Positions 25,861-37,100 of a stretch of DNA of 64,000 bases are shown piece by piece (position 1 is the stretch's first letter; every line of letters starts with the position of its first letter). Source of the stretch: Chrysoperla carnea. Lineage: Eukaryota > Arthropoda > Insecta > Neuroptera > Chrysopidae. The stretch covers positions 62,255,501 to 62,319,500 of the forward strand of contig NC_058341.1 in the NCBI RefSeq assembly GCF_905475395.1, given 5' to 3'. The notes below the pieces were generated by a model. That model was given only the letters and a program-made list of their open reading frames with translations. It searched no databases and was not told the DNA's origin. The position numbers and the translations under genes were made by a program.

Positions 25861-26065
25861 TTCTCTAACAAAACAAAACTTATTAAACCATTAATCACAG
25901 TGAATTGATTGTGTACACACGTTTTCTTAAAATAATTATTTTTATAAGAATAGTATTATATAAAAATTTAATCGTTTGTGTAAATTTGTAAACAGTGAAC
26001 AAAATACCTGAATAGTGTTGTTATACAAGTATGTACCAACAACGATAGTACAATAAATAAGCCGG

Positions 26066-27595
26066 AAAATGTGGAAAAGTGGTGGAACAGCTCCGATTTC
26101 AAAAATTTTTTGTATACGTGTTCCTTAGACCTCTAGAAACATTCAGCCACACTAACGTTGGCATTACAGAAACAATTGAGGAAATTAGGGTAGTTTTCCC
26201 ATTCCCAAAGCACTTCAAATAGTAACAGTGAAAACAAAACAATATTTCAACTCGAAAATCGTCTCCCGAGGGTTTTTGAGGTCGCCGATCATGAATTCAA
26301 GGTTAAAAATGAACTGAATACGGTTGCAACCCTATTAAAACTACCCTTGAAGTGACAGAACAAAAATTTGTTAATTCAAAATTTTGCCCCAGAAATTGTC
26401 CCTCAAAGCCACCCCTAGAAGTGACAGAGGAAAAATTTATAATTTTTCCTCGAATATCGTCTTTTGGGGGGGGGGGGGGGTTTGGATTCGCTGATCACGA
26501 ACCCAAGGTCAAAAAGTCAAGAAGTGTCAATAAAAAATTTTTGAATATCACCTCAAAAATTGTCTCTGCGGTTTTTGGAGTTACTGATCATGAATTTGAA
26601 GTTAAAAATCAACTGAATGTCACATCATCCCCATTAAAACCACCCCTAGAAGTGACAGAGATAAAATTTTAAATTTTAAATTTCTCCTCGAATATCGTCT
26701 TTCGGGAAAATCGTATTTGGGAGCGCTGATTACGAATCCCAGGTCAAAAAGTAGCTGAAGATAGTTGCAACCCAAAAAAACTACCCCTAGAGTGACAATG
26801 ATAAACATTAAAAAAATTTTAATTTTTGTCACTTCAAGGGATGGCCTTTAGGGGTGGCTGGAAACTACATTCAGTTGCTTTTTGTCGTCATATTGATGAT
26901 TATCGACTACGAAAACCGCAGAGAAACAATTTCTGAGATGAAATTCAGAATTTTCAATGGTTTTTATCATTGACACTTCTAGGGTTAGTTTTAATAGGGT
27001 TGCAAACATCCAAGTTACTTTTTGACCTTGGATTCGTGATCGGAGATCCAAAAAACCCCCCGAAAGACGATATTCGAGGAAAATTTTTTCTCTGGTACTC
27101 CTAAGGGTCGCTTTTTGGGGTGGCTTGGAACTATATTCAGTTGATTTTTGCCCTCAAATTCATTATCAACGACTTGAAAACCGCAGAGAGACAATTTCTG
27201 AGGTGAAATTCATGTGAACATGAATTAACGAACAGCGAACCTATAAGCTCCACAAGAGACGATTTCTGAAGGAAAGTTTTGAATATAATAAAGTTTTTGT
27301 CTATCACTTCCAAGGGTAGTTTTAATGGGGTTGCAACTGTATTCACTTGCTTTTTAACCTTGAATTCATGATCAACGACCTCAAAAACCCTCGGGAGACG
27401 ATTTTCGAGTTGAAATATTGATTTGTTTTCGCTGTTACTATTTGGAATGCTTTGGGGATGGGAAAATTACCCTAATTTCCAAAATTTTTTTCTGTAATGC
27501 CAAGGTTAGTGCGGCTGAATGTTTCTAGAGGTCTTAGGAACACGTATACAAAAAATTTTTGAAATCGGACCTGTTCTACCACTTTTCCACATTTT
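26066..27595. repeat. 1.5-kb foldback element built of tandem units
   Basis: The outer arms AAAATGTGGAAAAGTGG ... CCACTTTTCCACATTTT pair for about 300 bases each. Within each arm a unit recurs: CTCGAAAATCGTCT, then TTTTTGAGGTCGCCGATCATG, AAGGTTAAAAATGAACTGAA and AAAACTACCC...AGTGACAGA. It appears about three times in one orientation, then mirrored. A run of 14 G lies near 26466. Short frames in it are compositional. The equivalent place in unit 2 (about 41740) lacks it, so it arrived after the duplication or was lost there. Confidence 0.85.
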
Positions 27596-27632
27596 ATGTG
27601 GTTTTATACTAGTGTATGTGTAATGTTCTATA

Positions 27633-28060
27633 CTAGCTGGTTCCCGCCCACTTCGCTGGACACACTAACATTTTGGATGTGAATCTATACTTTTTTACTT
27701 TTATTAACGAAATGTTTAATTTCGATTTGATATTTGTCAATGATCACACAGATTTCCACATCACTCATGAGGTACTGTGTATTGCGATGCGTTAATGTTA
27801 TTTATTGCGGCGGGATCCCCAGTAGGCCTACACCACGGAAAAATTACCACCATAAAACTAAGAACAAATTTGGAAAAATTTTTATTTTTATAAAAAATAT
27901 TTATTCATTTTTTAAATCTATTAAATTAAATTTTGTAATTATTTATATTACGTTGTAAATAAGTTGTAAATAGTTAAATGGTACAGTAATAATTTGGTCG
28001 CTAATGACTCAATTGTTGAAGCGACCTTAAATAACAAAAAAAAAAAAAACTTAAATAAAA
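27633..28060 (-). mobile_element. Helitron-like end and flanking AT-rich remnant
   Basis: A/CTAGCTGGTTCCCGCCCACTTCGCTGG at 27632; on the minus strand it reads GCGAAGTGGGCGGGAACCAGCTAG/T. It has the same design as the ends at 16851, 47264 and 63567. Interior 27700-28060 has no recognised protein. Only one end is clear. Confidence 0.4.
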
Positions 28061-28134
28061 AATTAATAATATAAACATTTTTAAAAAGTGCTATATTTTG
28101 TAAAATTAATTTTTAAGTTGTATTTTATCTTAAA

Positions 28135-28763
28135 CAAGTGAAAACAAACAATTAACTGAGTTAATTGTTGAAATACCATGTAAAGACAGTGTAGATTACG
28201 TTTGTTTTTTACGACATATAACTAAAGAAGAATAGCCAAACATACATACATGCATGTCACACACACTTAACTGATTTTCCCATATAATATATACTATATA
28301 ATTTGCGTCTAATTTGCAATCTCACGGGTAAACTGTGTTTACAAAACACTGTGTTTACTTTGTCACTACAGTATTTACATGTTTATAGGAAAATGTTTCA
28401 AACAAAAGTTGTTTATTTTTTTATAAGGAACATTTCTGACATTTAAACTTTTGTTTTATCTCTAATGGTTTACAAGATGGGGCCTACGGGCCCAAGACCC
28501 AATTGACCTATGTTGCTCATTTACGAACTCGACCTCACTTTTTACGTCCTGAGCATACTATAATTTTGAGCTTGATGTCTTTTTTCGTTTTTGAGCTATC
28601 GTGTTGACAGACAGGCGGACAGACAACCGAAAACGGATAAATTTGGTGATTTTATGAACACCTCTATATCAATATTTTGATCGTAGTATTAATATTTTAA
28701 GCGTTACAAACTTGGGACTAAACCTAATATACCTTGATATATTTCATATGCATGGTATAAAAA
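28135..28763 (-). mobile_element. GTCTGTCTG-core repeat, copy with matching empty site
   Basis: Minus-orientation copy starting AACAAGTGAAAACAAACAAT and ending CATGCATGGTATAAAAAT. In unit 2 (41815-41835) the flanks are joined with no such element, so this is a genuine insertion of about 630 bases. Both ends carry subterminal ATACCATG/CATGGTAT in inverted orientation. Confidence 0.85.
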
Positions 28764-28781
28764 TAAAATAAACTTACATAC

Positions 28782-28900
28782 ATGATATGGTTTCGACCTT
28801 CACATGACTTTTATTACAAAAATAAAAATATTAAGGAAGTTCCTTCAAGCTCACACAGAACTAAAAATCCCTGAAAGACTGCGTTAAAGTTAACTACCTA
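28782..28900 (-). promoter_or_regulatory. candidate 5' UTR exon/promoter block of transporter copy 1
   Basis: Read on the minus strand, a block (AGTTCTGTGTGAGCTTGAAG ... GGTCGAAACCATATCAT) ends at a GTATGTAAGT donor. The same block at 41844-41960 ends at GTAAGTAAG beside copy 2. It is among the best conserved non-coding parts of the duplication and lies upstream of exon 1. It fits a non-coding first exon, but no transcript evidence is available. Confidence 0.35.
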
Positions 28901-29736
28901 TGTAGATGTTTTAGAAAAATATATAAGTCGAGTAAAAAACTCGAAATCTCTTTCTTGAAATTATTAAATCACCTAGCTATTGATCTATTGACCATATTTT
29001 CAACGATTCGGAAATAGGATTTTCAAACCCAGCTCGTAGCTAATGAGAGATAATAGATACACTCTTCAAATTAGAAATCTATACCTTACAAAATACTAAA
29101 AGTTTTGTTGATAACAGTTTTTCGAATGTATTCGGTAGAAATTGGATTTACTCTTGTGCAACTTTTTGCCTAATTCGTTTTACGAAAAAATGTTTACAAC
29201 AAAAGGTTGTTGTTATTTTATAAGGAATAGATTTCTGACTAAAAAAAATATGTCCAATTTCTCTGGCATGGCCGATTTACTAAAAACAAATTTCATCTTC
29301 AACAGTTTTACATTCCATCGGATAATTTGAATTTTAGAGGAATTTTAGTTGGATGTTCTTTTTGCATACACTTTTCTGATTCTGAGTTTATGTAGAAAAG
29401 ACCGAGTGTGAAAGAATTGTTTTAGTAGTCACTGTAATTGCGTAGTATTTTTGTATAGACCGCTTACAATTTTGTGCTGTTGAGTTATTTATGATGAAAA
29501 TGTTAATATATAATAACATGGTACCAATCACCGGTACTAAACGAATGGTAATTAATTGCGACTGCCCATCTTGTCTATATGACGAAAGCGATTAAGTATG
29601 TAACAATATATTTGTATTTCTCGAATTTTTCAGATCATTTCCTATACTTAATTATTTCGATTATTTATGTTACATATTATTATTATTAGTCTTCTCAGTC
29701 ATATTTCTCGAGCATGAAAATGCCAACTCAGGCGAA

Positions 29737-30415
29737 ATGCTGATTTGGTACAAAAGTTTATTTTTTCATATTACACTTGTGCACCTTCAATTTGTAAAAA
29801 AAAGTCTAGCGTTACATGTGGTCTTTATGATTTCCGGTCCAGGGCCCCCCAAATGTTTAATCCGACTATTTCCGCGGATGGCAAGCATACCTGCGATAGA
29901 ACTTTTAGCTTCTGAGAGACTGGGTATCTATGAAAAGCAATCGACTGCCGAATCCAAGAAAATACAATGGAAAAATGGCATGTAAAGAAAGAAACTGGAA
30001 CTCATGGGCTTAGAAACTGATTCAAAATATTAAAACATGAATCGAAAGACCATACGTAGAAGTGGATTATTTTCTGACCCATGTGCTATAGCACCACGGT
30101 TGCTTTAAAGAATTCTTCTTCGACTTAAAAGGGTCTGAATTGGTTAAGTGCCATTAACTGTTGTAGCAAAACCGATGATCCCGAACATGAACTGTTCTTA
30201 TCTATTAGACAAGATGGTCAGCTTGGTGGAATCACTTGAAAGATGGATAGTCACAATAAGATTCTAAGGCAGCACTCGCATTGAAAGAATTCTAACGTCA
30301 TTCTCATACGAAGTGTTTGGAGAAGAATGTGAAGGGTCTTAGTCGGTATAGGAATCCCGACACTTTCCGAGAGGATAGTGTCGAGATTGACGTTGTTTGA
30401 AATATTCACTTTAAC
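29737..30415 (+). pseudogene. non-LTR retrotransposon (LINE) 3' fragment
   Basis: The frame 29737-29985 ends with PPIEL-like IPAIELLASERLGIYE and KKIQWKNGM, which match the region after the reverse transcriptase in R1/Jockey-type elements. In shifted frames, 30050-30230 keeps HGCFKEF-like and zinc-knuckle (C-x2-C...H) remnants. A GTCGGTATAGGAATCCCGAC stretch near 30341 resembles the 3' tail of such LINEs. The copy is 5'-truncated and frameshifted. It occupies the junction between the two duplication units. Confidence 0.6.
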
Positions 30416-30811
30416 TTTACCCAATATAGAATTATTTAATGAAGTTTCCTTTTTTGGTTGATTTAATTATAACAATTCTGTTTAATTAATTTTGAATATT
30501 TTTTATTTAGTGAATAAAACAATACAATAATATTTACAATAATTAACATAATATAACAAAATTTGTATAAAGTAAGGATTCGAAAATTAATTAATAAGTA
30601 ATATGTTTTCAAAGACTGAATTAATGATATTATTTATAATAAGATTGATTAAAGCTTGCAAAATTTCCTGTAGGAGAAAATGATTTTGTAGGTCTATATG
30701 AGACAATAATTTATTTTACCATATTGTGTGAGAATAAGGAAATACTATGGGAATTTTCAGTTTAGGTAAACTCCAGTACATATGTAAGTTATACTACATT
30801 ATACGCTTGAT

Positions 30812-31152
30812 ATACCATGTGTGTTTGTACCATCTAGGCATATACATATCTGTAGTATGACAGAATACTTCCGTTTACTAATGCACCTAAGCGAGAGGAG
30901 AGGTATTATATACATGTATTGAACATTAGTTGGAAGACGCTTGGAGAGTGGGAATATTTTAGTTACAGATAACTAGTAAGTTCATCAAAACTCCCACTCT
31001 CTGCATGCATAAAACAAAGGATCTGTCGTATCGTATCTGTACTCTTACAACACATGTATATAATACTTCTCGCTTAGTTGCATTACTAAACGAATGTATT
31101 CTGTCATACTACAGATATGTATAGGCCTAGATGTTACAAACACACATGGTAT
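30812..31152. repeat. long hairpin: about 100-bp arms, about 130-bp loop
   Basis: Left arm 30812-30917 (ATACCATGTGTGTTTGTA ...) pairs with right arm 31051-31152 at about 90 per cent by eye, including CATATCTGTAGTATGACAGA and its complement. The loop has its own inner pair (GAGAGTGGGA and TCCCACTCTC). Weaker pairing extends outward beyond both arms. It has no coding frame. Confidence 0.88.
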
Positions 31153-31678
31153 ACAATACTTACAACATACGCATTAAAGAAACTTAAGGTAGTATGGGTC
31201 GTCGACAGACCATTTTTTTATTCAAAATTTTAAATTGCGTACAAAATTTAATACACACATTACCATAATTTATCATAATAATTAAACTGATTTTATAAAA
31301 ATTAATAATAGGTACATAAAATTATATTACAAAAAAAATAAATAGTATTTTGACCATTCATTTGATTAGTTTTTGTAGTTATAATTCCTATATTATCGAC
31401 AAAATATACTCTAAATCTTCTGTATCATAATGAAAATAACAGATTTGGCAAAGTTAAAACGGTTTAAAGCGCCGAGTTATGGTTCTTTAAAATTTTCGGA
31501 GTCGATTGTCTATTTTATAAAAACAATTTTTTGTGACAAAATAATTACATTTGTCAACCGATGTCAACGACATCTGTTATTGATTATTAAAGTTATCATA
31601 TTCATAATGAAACATACGGAAATTACAATGTGAATTATGATTAATCGTTAATATTTTTTGATAATGATCGATAACATG

Positions 31679-31683
<5 letters not shown>

Positions 31684-31773
<90 letters not shown>
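31684..31773. repeat. (TA)n microsatellite
   Basis: An almost pure TA run of about 90 bases. It lies in unit 2 only, and such tracts are length-variable. Confidence 0.97.
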
Positions 31774-31777
<4 letters not shown>

Positions 31778-32159
31778 TAGTTATAAATTCTTTAAACTTT
31801 AATCTTTTTTTGGTGCATTATTATGTGAACCCAGTTTTTTGGAAATATTTTGTTTGGTCTTGTATAAAGAATAAACGCACGGGATTCCATTGAGTCAATG
31901 TAAAAATTACAAATTTTTATTTTCAACATTTCATTAAAAAAGTCGGTAAGGTATCCTCAAACTTGAATAAAACATTATACTATCTTAAATGTGTTAGAAT
32001 TTATATACAATGAATATTATTCATTGTAAATAAATTTTTTGAAGAAAAATTATTGGGAATAATAAAAAATATTTGAGAAATTATTTTAATGCAATGTAAG
32101 AATTTAATCATAATTAGCTCTTTAAATACTTGTTTAGAAATATTTTTTAGAATTTAAAA

Positions 32160-32850
32160 AAAGCAAGTGAAAAGAAACAACTGACTGAGTAAGTAAATAA
32201 ATTGTTGAACACCCTGTATGAATATCAGTGTTTGCATAATTTTTTTAATAAACTAGAAGAGTTTAAAAACCAATAAAATTATGGCGATCTTTCGGCCGCC
32301 ATTTATTTATTTGTCGAAAAATTTCCAAAGTATATTCTAGAATTTTTTTCGTTTTCCGGGAATGTTTCACAAGACTATTAGTTGAAGCTACCTGTAAATT
32401 TTCAACTTTCTTTTTCTTATAGTTTTGGAGAAAATGGATACCAAAGTTTTGTCCTAATTTGCATCCTCACGGGTAAACAGTGATAATTACGAAAAAATGT
32501 TTCAAACAGAAGTTTTTTAGTTGTTTATTGTTTATAAGGATCATTTTTTACATTTAAACTTTTGTTTTATCTCTAACGGTTTACAGGATGCGTACCCAAG
32601 ACCTAATTGACCTATACTACTCAGTTACGAACTTTTTACGCCCCGGGCACGCTATAAAAACTTCAAGTGGATATATATTTTCGTTTTTGAAATTACGGTG
32701 TCCAAAGACAGACGGACAGACAACCGGAAATGGAATAATTATAAATGGAATAATAATTAGGTGATTTTATGATAACTATACCAAAAATTTGTTCGTAGAA
32801 TCAATTTTTTTAAGCGTTTTAAACTTTGGTCTAAACTTAGCATACTTTGA
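32160..32850 (-). mobile_element. diverged GTCTGTCTG-core repeat copy
   Basis: Starts like 10625 (GCAAGTGAAAAGAAACAACTG) and continues into the shared body (ACGAAAAAATGTTTCAAACA, ACCTAATTGACCTATACTAC, AGACAGACGGACAGACAACC). It joins features of two sub-families. No protein is encoded. Confidence 0.75.
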
Positions 32851-32867
32851 TATACATATCATTTTAA

Positions 32868-33545
32868 TCTACAATGGCTAATAGTTCGTTTTGTAGTTAA
32901 CCAATCTAAAAATTATTCAAACAAAAATTGTAGAGTCTGATGGGGGACATCATGTTCGGGCATCAGATGGGGCCTAGTCATCGAATGGTTCCTCAAAAAA
33001 AAAAAAAAAACTTATAGTTTTTGTTAAAAGCATTTTTTCGAAAAAGAGTTAGCTTTCAGAGGAAATGCGACTTAAAAATATGTCATTATTGCAATTATTC
33101 GAACGAAAATACGCTTAAAGTTTATTGATATTGTTGGTCAAAGCTATGGACACAGGCGAATGTCTTCTATTACTCTACAAAACTTTTTAATAAAGCATTT
33201 TTATGCAGTTAGCGTGTTTTCTTTCGATTAAATGCAATTATATTTAAGTCGCATTATCGACATGTTTTTAAGTCGCATTTACTACGAACGCTGACGATAT
33301 TAGAAAAAATAGTTCAGATGAAAAATGTTAGTTTTTTTTTATGATGATCAACTATCTAATTTAAAGTGCTATTCTATCTCTTACCGTTTAGGATCTATAT
33401 TAGCTATTACAGAAACCCGAAGAACTAGATCCAATCTGATGTCAGAACATGATGTGCCCCATCTGCAACTTTTGTTTAAGTTATTTATTAATTGGTTTTC
33501 TGAAAAACGATCTATTAGCCATTATAGATTAAAATGACCCACCCT
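32868..33545. repeat. foldback element, about 680 bp
   Basis: Left ATTTTAATCTACAATGGCTA ... AACAAAAATTGTAGAGTCTGATG ... GACATCATGTTC pairs in order with the right arm (CATGATGTGCCCCATCTGCAACTTTTGTTTAAG ... AGCCATTATAGATTAAAATG). A partial relative lies at 54290-54425, with the same ACGAGCTATTAGCCATAATA end. The right flank then reads CCCACCCTGTATATTTCATA. Confidence 0.8.
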
Positions 33546-33949
33546 GTATATTTCATATATACAGGGTAAAAATATAGGATTATATTCCTTACTTTTGTGA
33601 ATAAAATATTCATAGATTTATTAATTAAGAAGTTAGAAAAAAAATTTATTTTATTGTTAAATTGAATTCTAATTTTACTCCCTTTATTTAAGCTCATACG
33701 CTCTGCCTGTTTGACTGTCTACTTGCCTGCCGAAAAAATGTTGAATCGATTTTTAACTCTTTTCACGTGATCCAATCGAGCTGATCCACTTTGCTGGTGG
33801 TTGGTAAACTTGTATCCACAATCAAGGAAAAAAAATCAATAAAAAAATAATAAAAAATAATAATAAAGGGAGTATAATAAAAACTTGGTTTTTATGAGAT
33901 GGTTTTTCTAGAATTTAGAATTATTTTTAACCATAACTTTGGTAAAAGT

Positions 33950-34115
33950 CTTGTTATGAGTCTGGGTTTTGTAGAGTTAGGTCTCGGTCTTGCAGAGTTT
34001 CGTCTTGGTCTTGATTCTTTGTTGCTTAATTTGGTTATTGGTCTTTCCGACTATATTGGTCTTAGTCTTGGCCGTGCAAATTTTTCAAGACCAAGACTAA
34101 CAATAAGACTGCAAG
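33950..34115. repeat. CTTGGT-type repeat at the 3' end of transporter copy 2
   Basis: Counterpart of 22375-22565, in the same position and orientation relative to the stop codon; it ends CAAGACCAAGACTAACAATA. It confirms that the duplication reaches past the gene's 3' end. Confidence 0.8.
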
Positions 34116-34154
34116 AACGATACTAATTTTGTTGGTCGCTGATTTCTAACTTAT

Positions 34155-37100
34155 TCAAACAAATTCTGTTTGAATTTTGGTCAGTCGTGAATTTATTTGT
34201 AATGTGTGAGCTGGGACCTGTGGATTTTGTAAGTAAGAGCCTTGGTTTCTGTTTGAATTCTTCACTTTTTTTGAATTTTTCAATAAATTTTGTATATCTT
34301 CCAACGATTTACCTTTCGTTTCGGGTACAATAAATATTGTGAAAAATATACCGAAAATACATGATATAGCAAATATAATAAATGGTATATGACTGCCAAA
34401 AATTTCCGCTGTTGGTTGATAAAATTGTACAACTAAAAATCCTACCAGTCCATAAAATACATCAATAATACACATCGCTTTCGCTTTAATATTTGTTGGA
34501 AACATTTCACCTTGCATCGTGAGAGATATTGCACCCAATCCAACTCCATACATAGTAATGTAAATAATTAGCACTGTCACTGGAACCCACCCATAAGCTT
34601 CTAAATCTATAATACTATGGACTTGAATATAAAAGTACACAGCTTGTCCAATTAAAGCAATGGAACATCCAATCAACGAAATAATCAGCAGAGGACGACG
34701 TCCAACTCTGTCAATGAGTAACATTGCCAAAAAATCACTTGAAAATTGAGCGACACCAAACATTATCGCAGAAATAGAACCACTAAAAAAACCATCTGCT
34801 TTAGAGAATATAAGTTCAGCAAAAACTAGAATGGCAAATATACCACTCATCATCCTTATAGTATTTAAACCAATCATAACAACCATACCTTTGAAATAAG
34901 CTCTGTTTTTTATCAAATCGGACCAATTAGATGTTTGAGACATTTGGCATTCAACGATATTTGACATATCCTCAAATTCAGTATCCACATTCGTCAAGCC
35001 ACGATACCGTTGTAAAGATTTCTTGGCCTCGTCATGTTTTTTTACCATGAGTAAATAATATGGCGTTTCTGGTACCCACCAGAAAGTGATGAGAAAAACT
35101 ACAGGAATAAACATTGCAATCAATGCCATCGCTCGAATTGTTAACCATGGGGCAACACTATATAAAAATAGTGCGCCTAAATTCATAATAACTGTCATAG
35201 AATTCCCTAATTTTCCACGAATATCGTCCTCGGCGATTTCTCCTACAAACATTGGTAAAACTGTAAACACAGATCCGTCAGCTACACCTACTAAAAGCTT
35301 GATTAGCATCAACGTTGATACATTTCTTGCTACAGCAATTAAAATCCATCCAATCAAATATGGCACTCCACTCATTAATAAAGTGGAACGTCGACCAAAA
35401 TAATCTGCGCAAAAGGCTCCTAAGATTGCGCCGGGTAATTCAGCAAGCACCTCAATAGAAGCAATCCATGAACCTTCTTCCATGGTTAAGGGTATTATGG
35501 AATCGGTTGCATATAATTTTGGTAGTGATGCCGACACCCATACAAAATGCATTCTACTGGTAAATGCTAGCAAACAAGCTGAAATAGATAAAAGTTTTAG
35601 GTACATATTTTTATACCCTATATATGAGATATGTCAAAGTATAGGTATAGAGTTTAGTCCCAAGTTAGTCCAAAATTTGAAGAACTGAAAAAATTTAAAC
35701 TCATAAAATGGGCAGTACATATTTTTGAGAAAATTAACTGATTTACATAAATGATCTCCTTTGTTTATTAGATTACAGTAAGCGTTTATAACATATTCGT
35801 AATCGAAGTTCAAAGCCCACCGATTTTCGAAGTTTTTAATAATTGCTTTAGAAAAGACTTTAAATCAAAGCTTGCAAAGGTAGCTTTTAATAAATTCGTT
35901 ACTGGCAAACAAAAAGAACAAAGATGGGGTGCTTAAGTGCTATGTAATGCCTGTTTTAATGTATGCACGCGAATTATGAACTGTGACTAAAAGAACAGAA
36001 TAATTTCTGAAAGCAGCGTAAACGCGGTTTTATATTCGAATTAAGCGTATTTACTGTATGTTTAATTATAATGGTGAGAAATGCATTTTTTCGTATGGGA
36101 CTGGGGTAGAAAGAGAGAGGAGAGCAACGAATAATATTTTTCGGTATTTTTTCCTTCAAGATAGGGAGGTGCAAGTGCACCCCCTCCCGACACACATGTT
36201 TGTCCATACGTTAACACGATAAGTCAAAAACAAAAGAGATATCGAACTAAAATTTTTATAGCGCACTCAGGACATAAAGAGTGATCAGGACGACAACATC
36301 TTCGAAATTGTCTGCCCAACAGATCCAACGCATTATCGTAATATTTATTACTCAATATATAAATTATTATAAACACTACCTAGATTTGAAATTATGTTTA
36401 TATGTTTTTTACTGACCTGACTGAACTATGACCTTAATAAATTGATTAAAAAGCCAGTCGAAATTGATAAACAGTATGGAACCTCGATGACTCGAATCTT
36501 AAGGGAAATGCACAAAATTTCGAGTTAATGAGGTTTGACTAAACAAGTAGTTCAAAATTTAGAAAAATTACAGAGTATATAATTGCTTAAATTGTGGCTT
36601 AGAAAGGCGTTATTATATTTTACTATTTAAACGTCACTACGATTTAAGGAGTCTGCTTTTTGAAATTGGAGTTATAAAGTATAAATGTTTATTATCAATA
36701 CCTCGCAGCGAAATAACATTTCGAGTTACAAAGTCTAAATAATTCGAGATACAGCATATTTAGGAGATCAGTGCTTCGATTTACTGAGGATGCCGACTTA
36801 AAGCGTTTCATGTTATCGAAGTTCCACTGTAGAGTCATACAGTAATTATTCAATGTCTCAAAAAAACACTTGAGATTCAACACAAATATAATTTTAATTA
36901 ATTCTTATAGGAAACTACCTGATCAACAATTAAATATTAATATTGAACAGTACAACAATTAAATATTGATATTAACTAATGCGAACAATTGATAAATTGT
37001 TTTCTTATAAAATACCTTTGTCTCACTTAAAATTTATTGCCAGCAAATATTAATTATTGGTTTTGGTCAATAATTATATTAGTTGGCGTTAGTTTTGGAT

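Larger units (their letters stand above)
21030..29505. repeat. tandem segmental duplication, unit 1
   Basis: Unit 1 contains transporter copy 1. Segments collinear with unit 2 are 21030-21240 (with 30430-30640), 22081-22220 (with 31985-32110), 22380-24090 (with 33950-35640), 25020-25870 (with 40900-41730), 28070-28130 (with 41750-41820) and 28770-29505 (with 41830-42410). Non-shared stretches are mostly identifiable later insertions, notably 24349-24882, 26066-27595 and 28135-28763. Confidence 0.88.

Noticed and set aside
30812-31152. microRNA precursor
   Set aside because: The arms are far longer than a miRNA stem and the loop is about 130 bases, so a foldback element or hairpin-siRNA source fits better.
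31684-31773. Possible CRISPR-like or regulatory array
   Set aside because: It is a plain (TA)n microsatellite; no spaced direct repeats of CRISPR type exist anywhere in the window.
35579-35606. ATG-initiated start (MYLKLL) for transporter copy 2
   Set aside because: It lies within the intron, upstream of the conserved acceptor; copy 1 has no ATG there, and a conserved exon 1 joins in frame instead.
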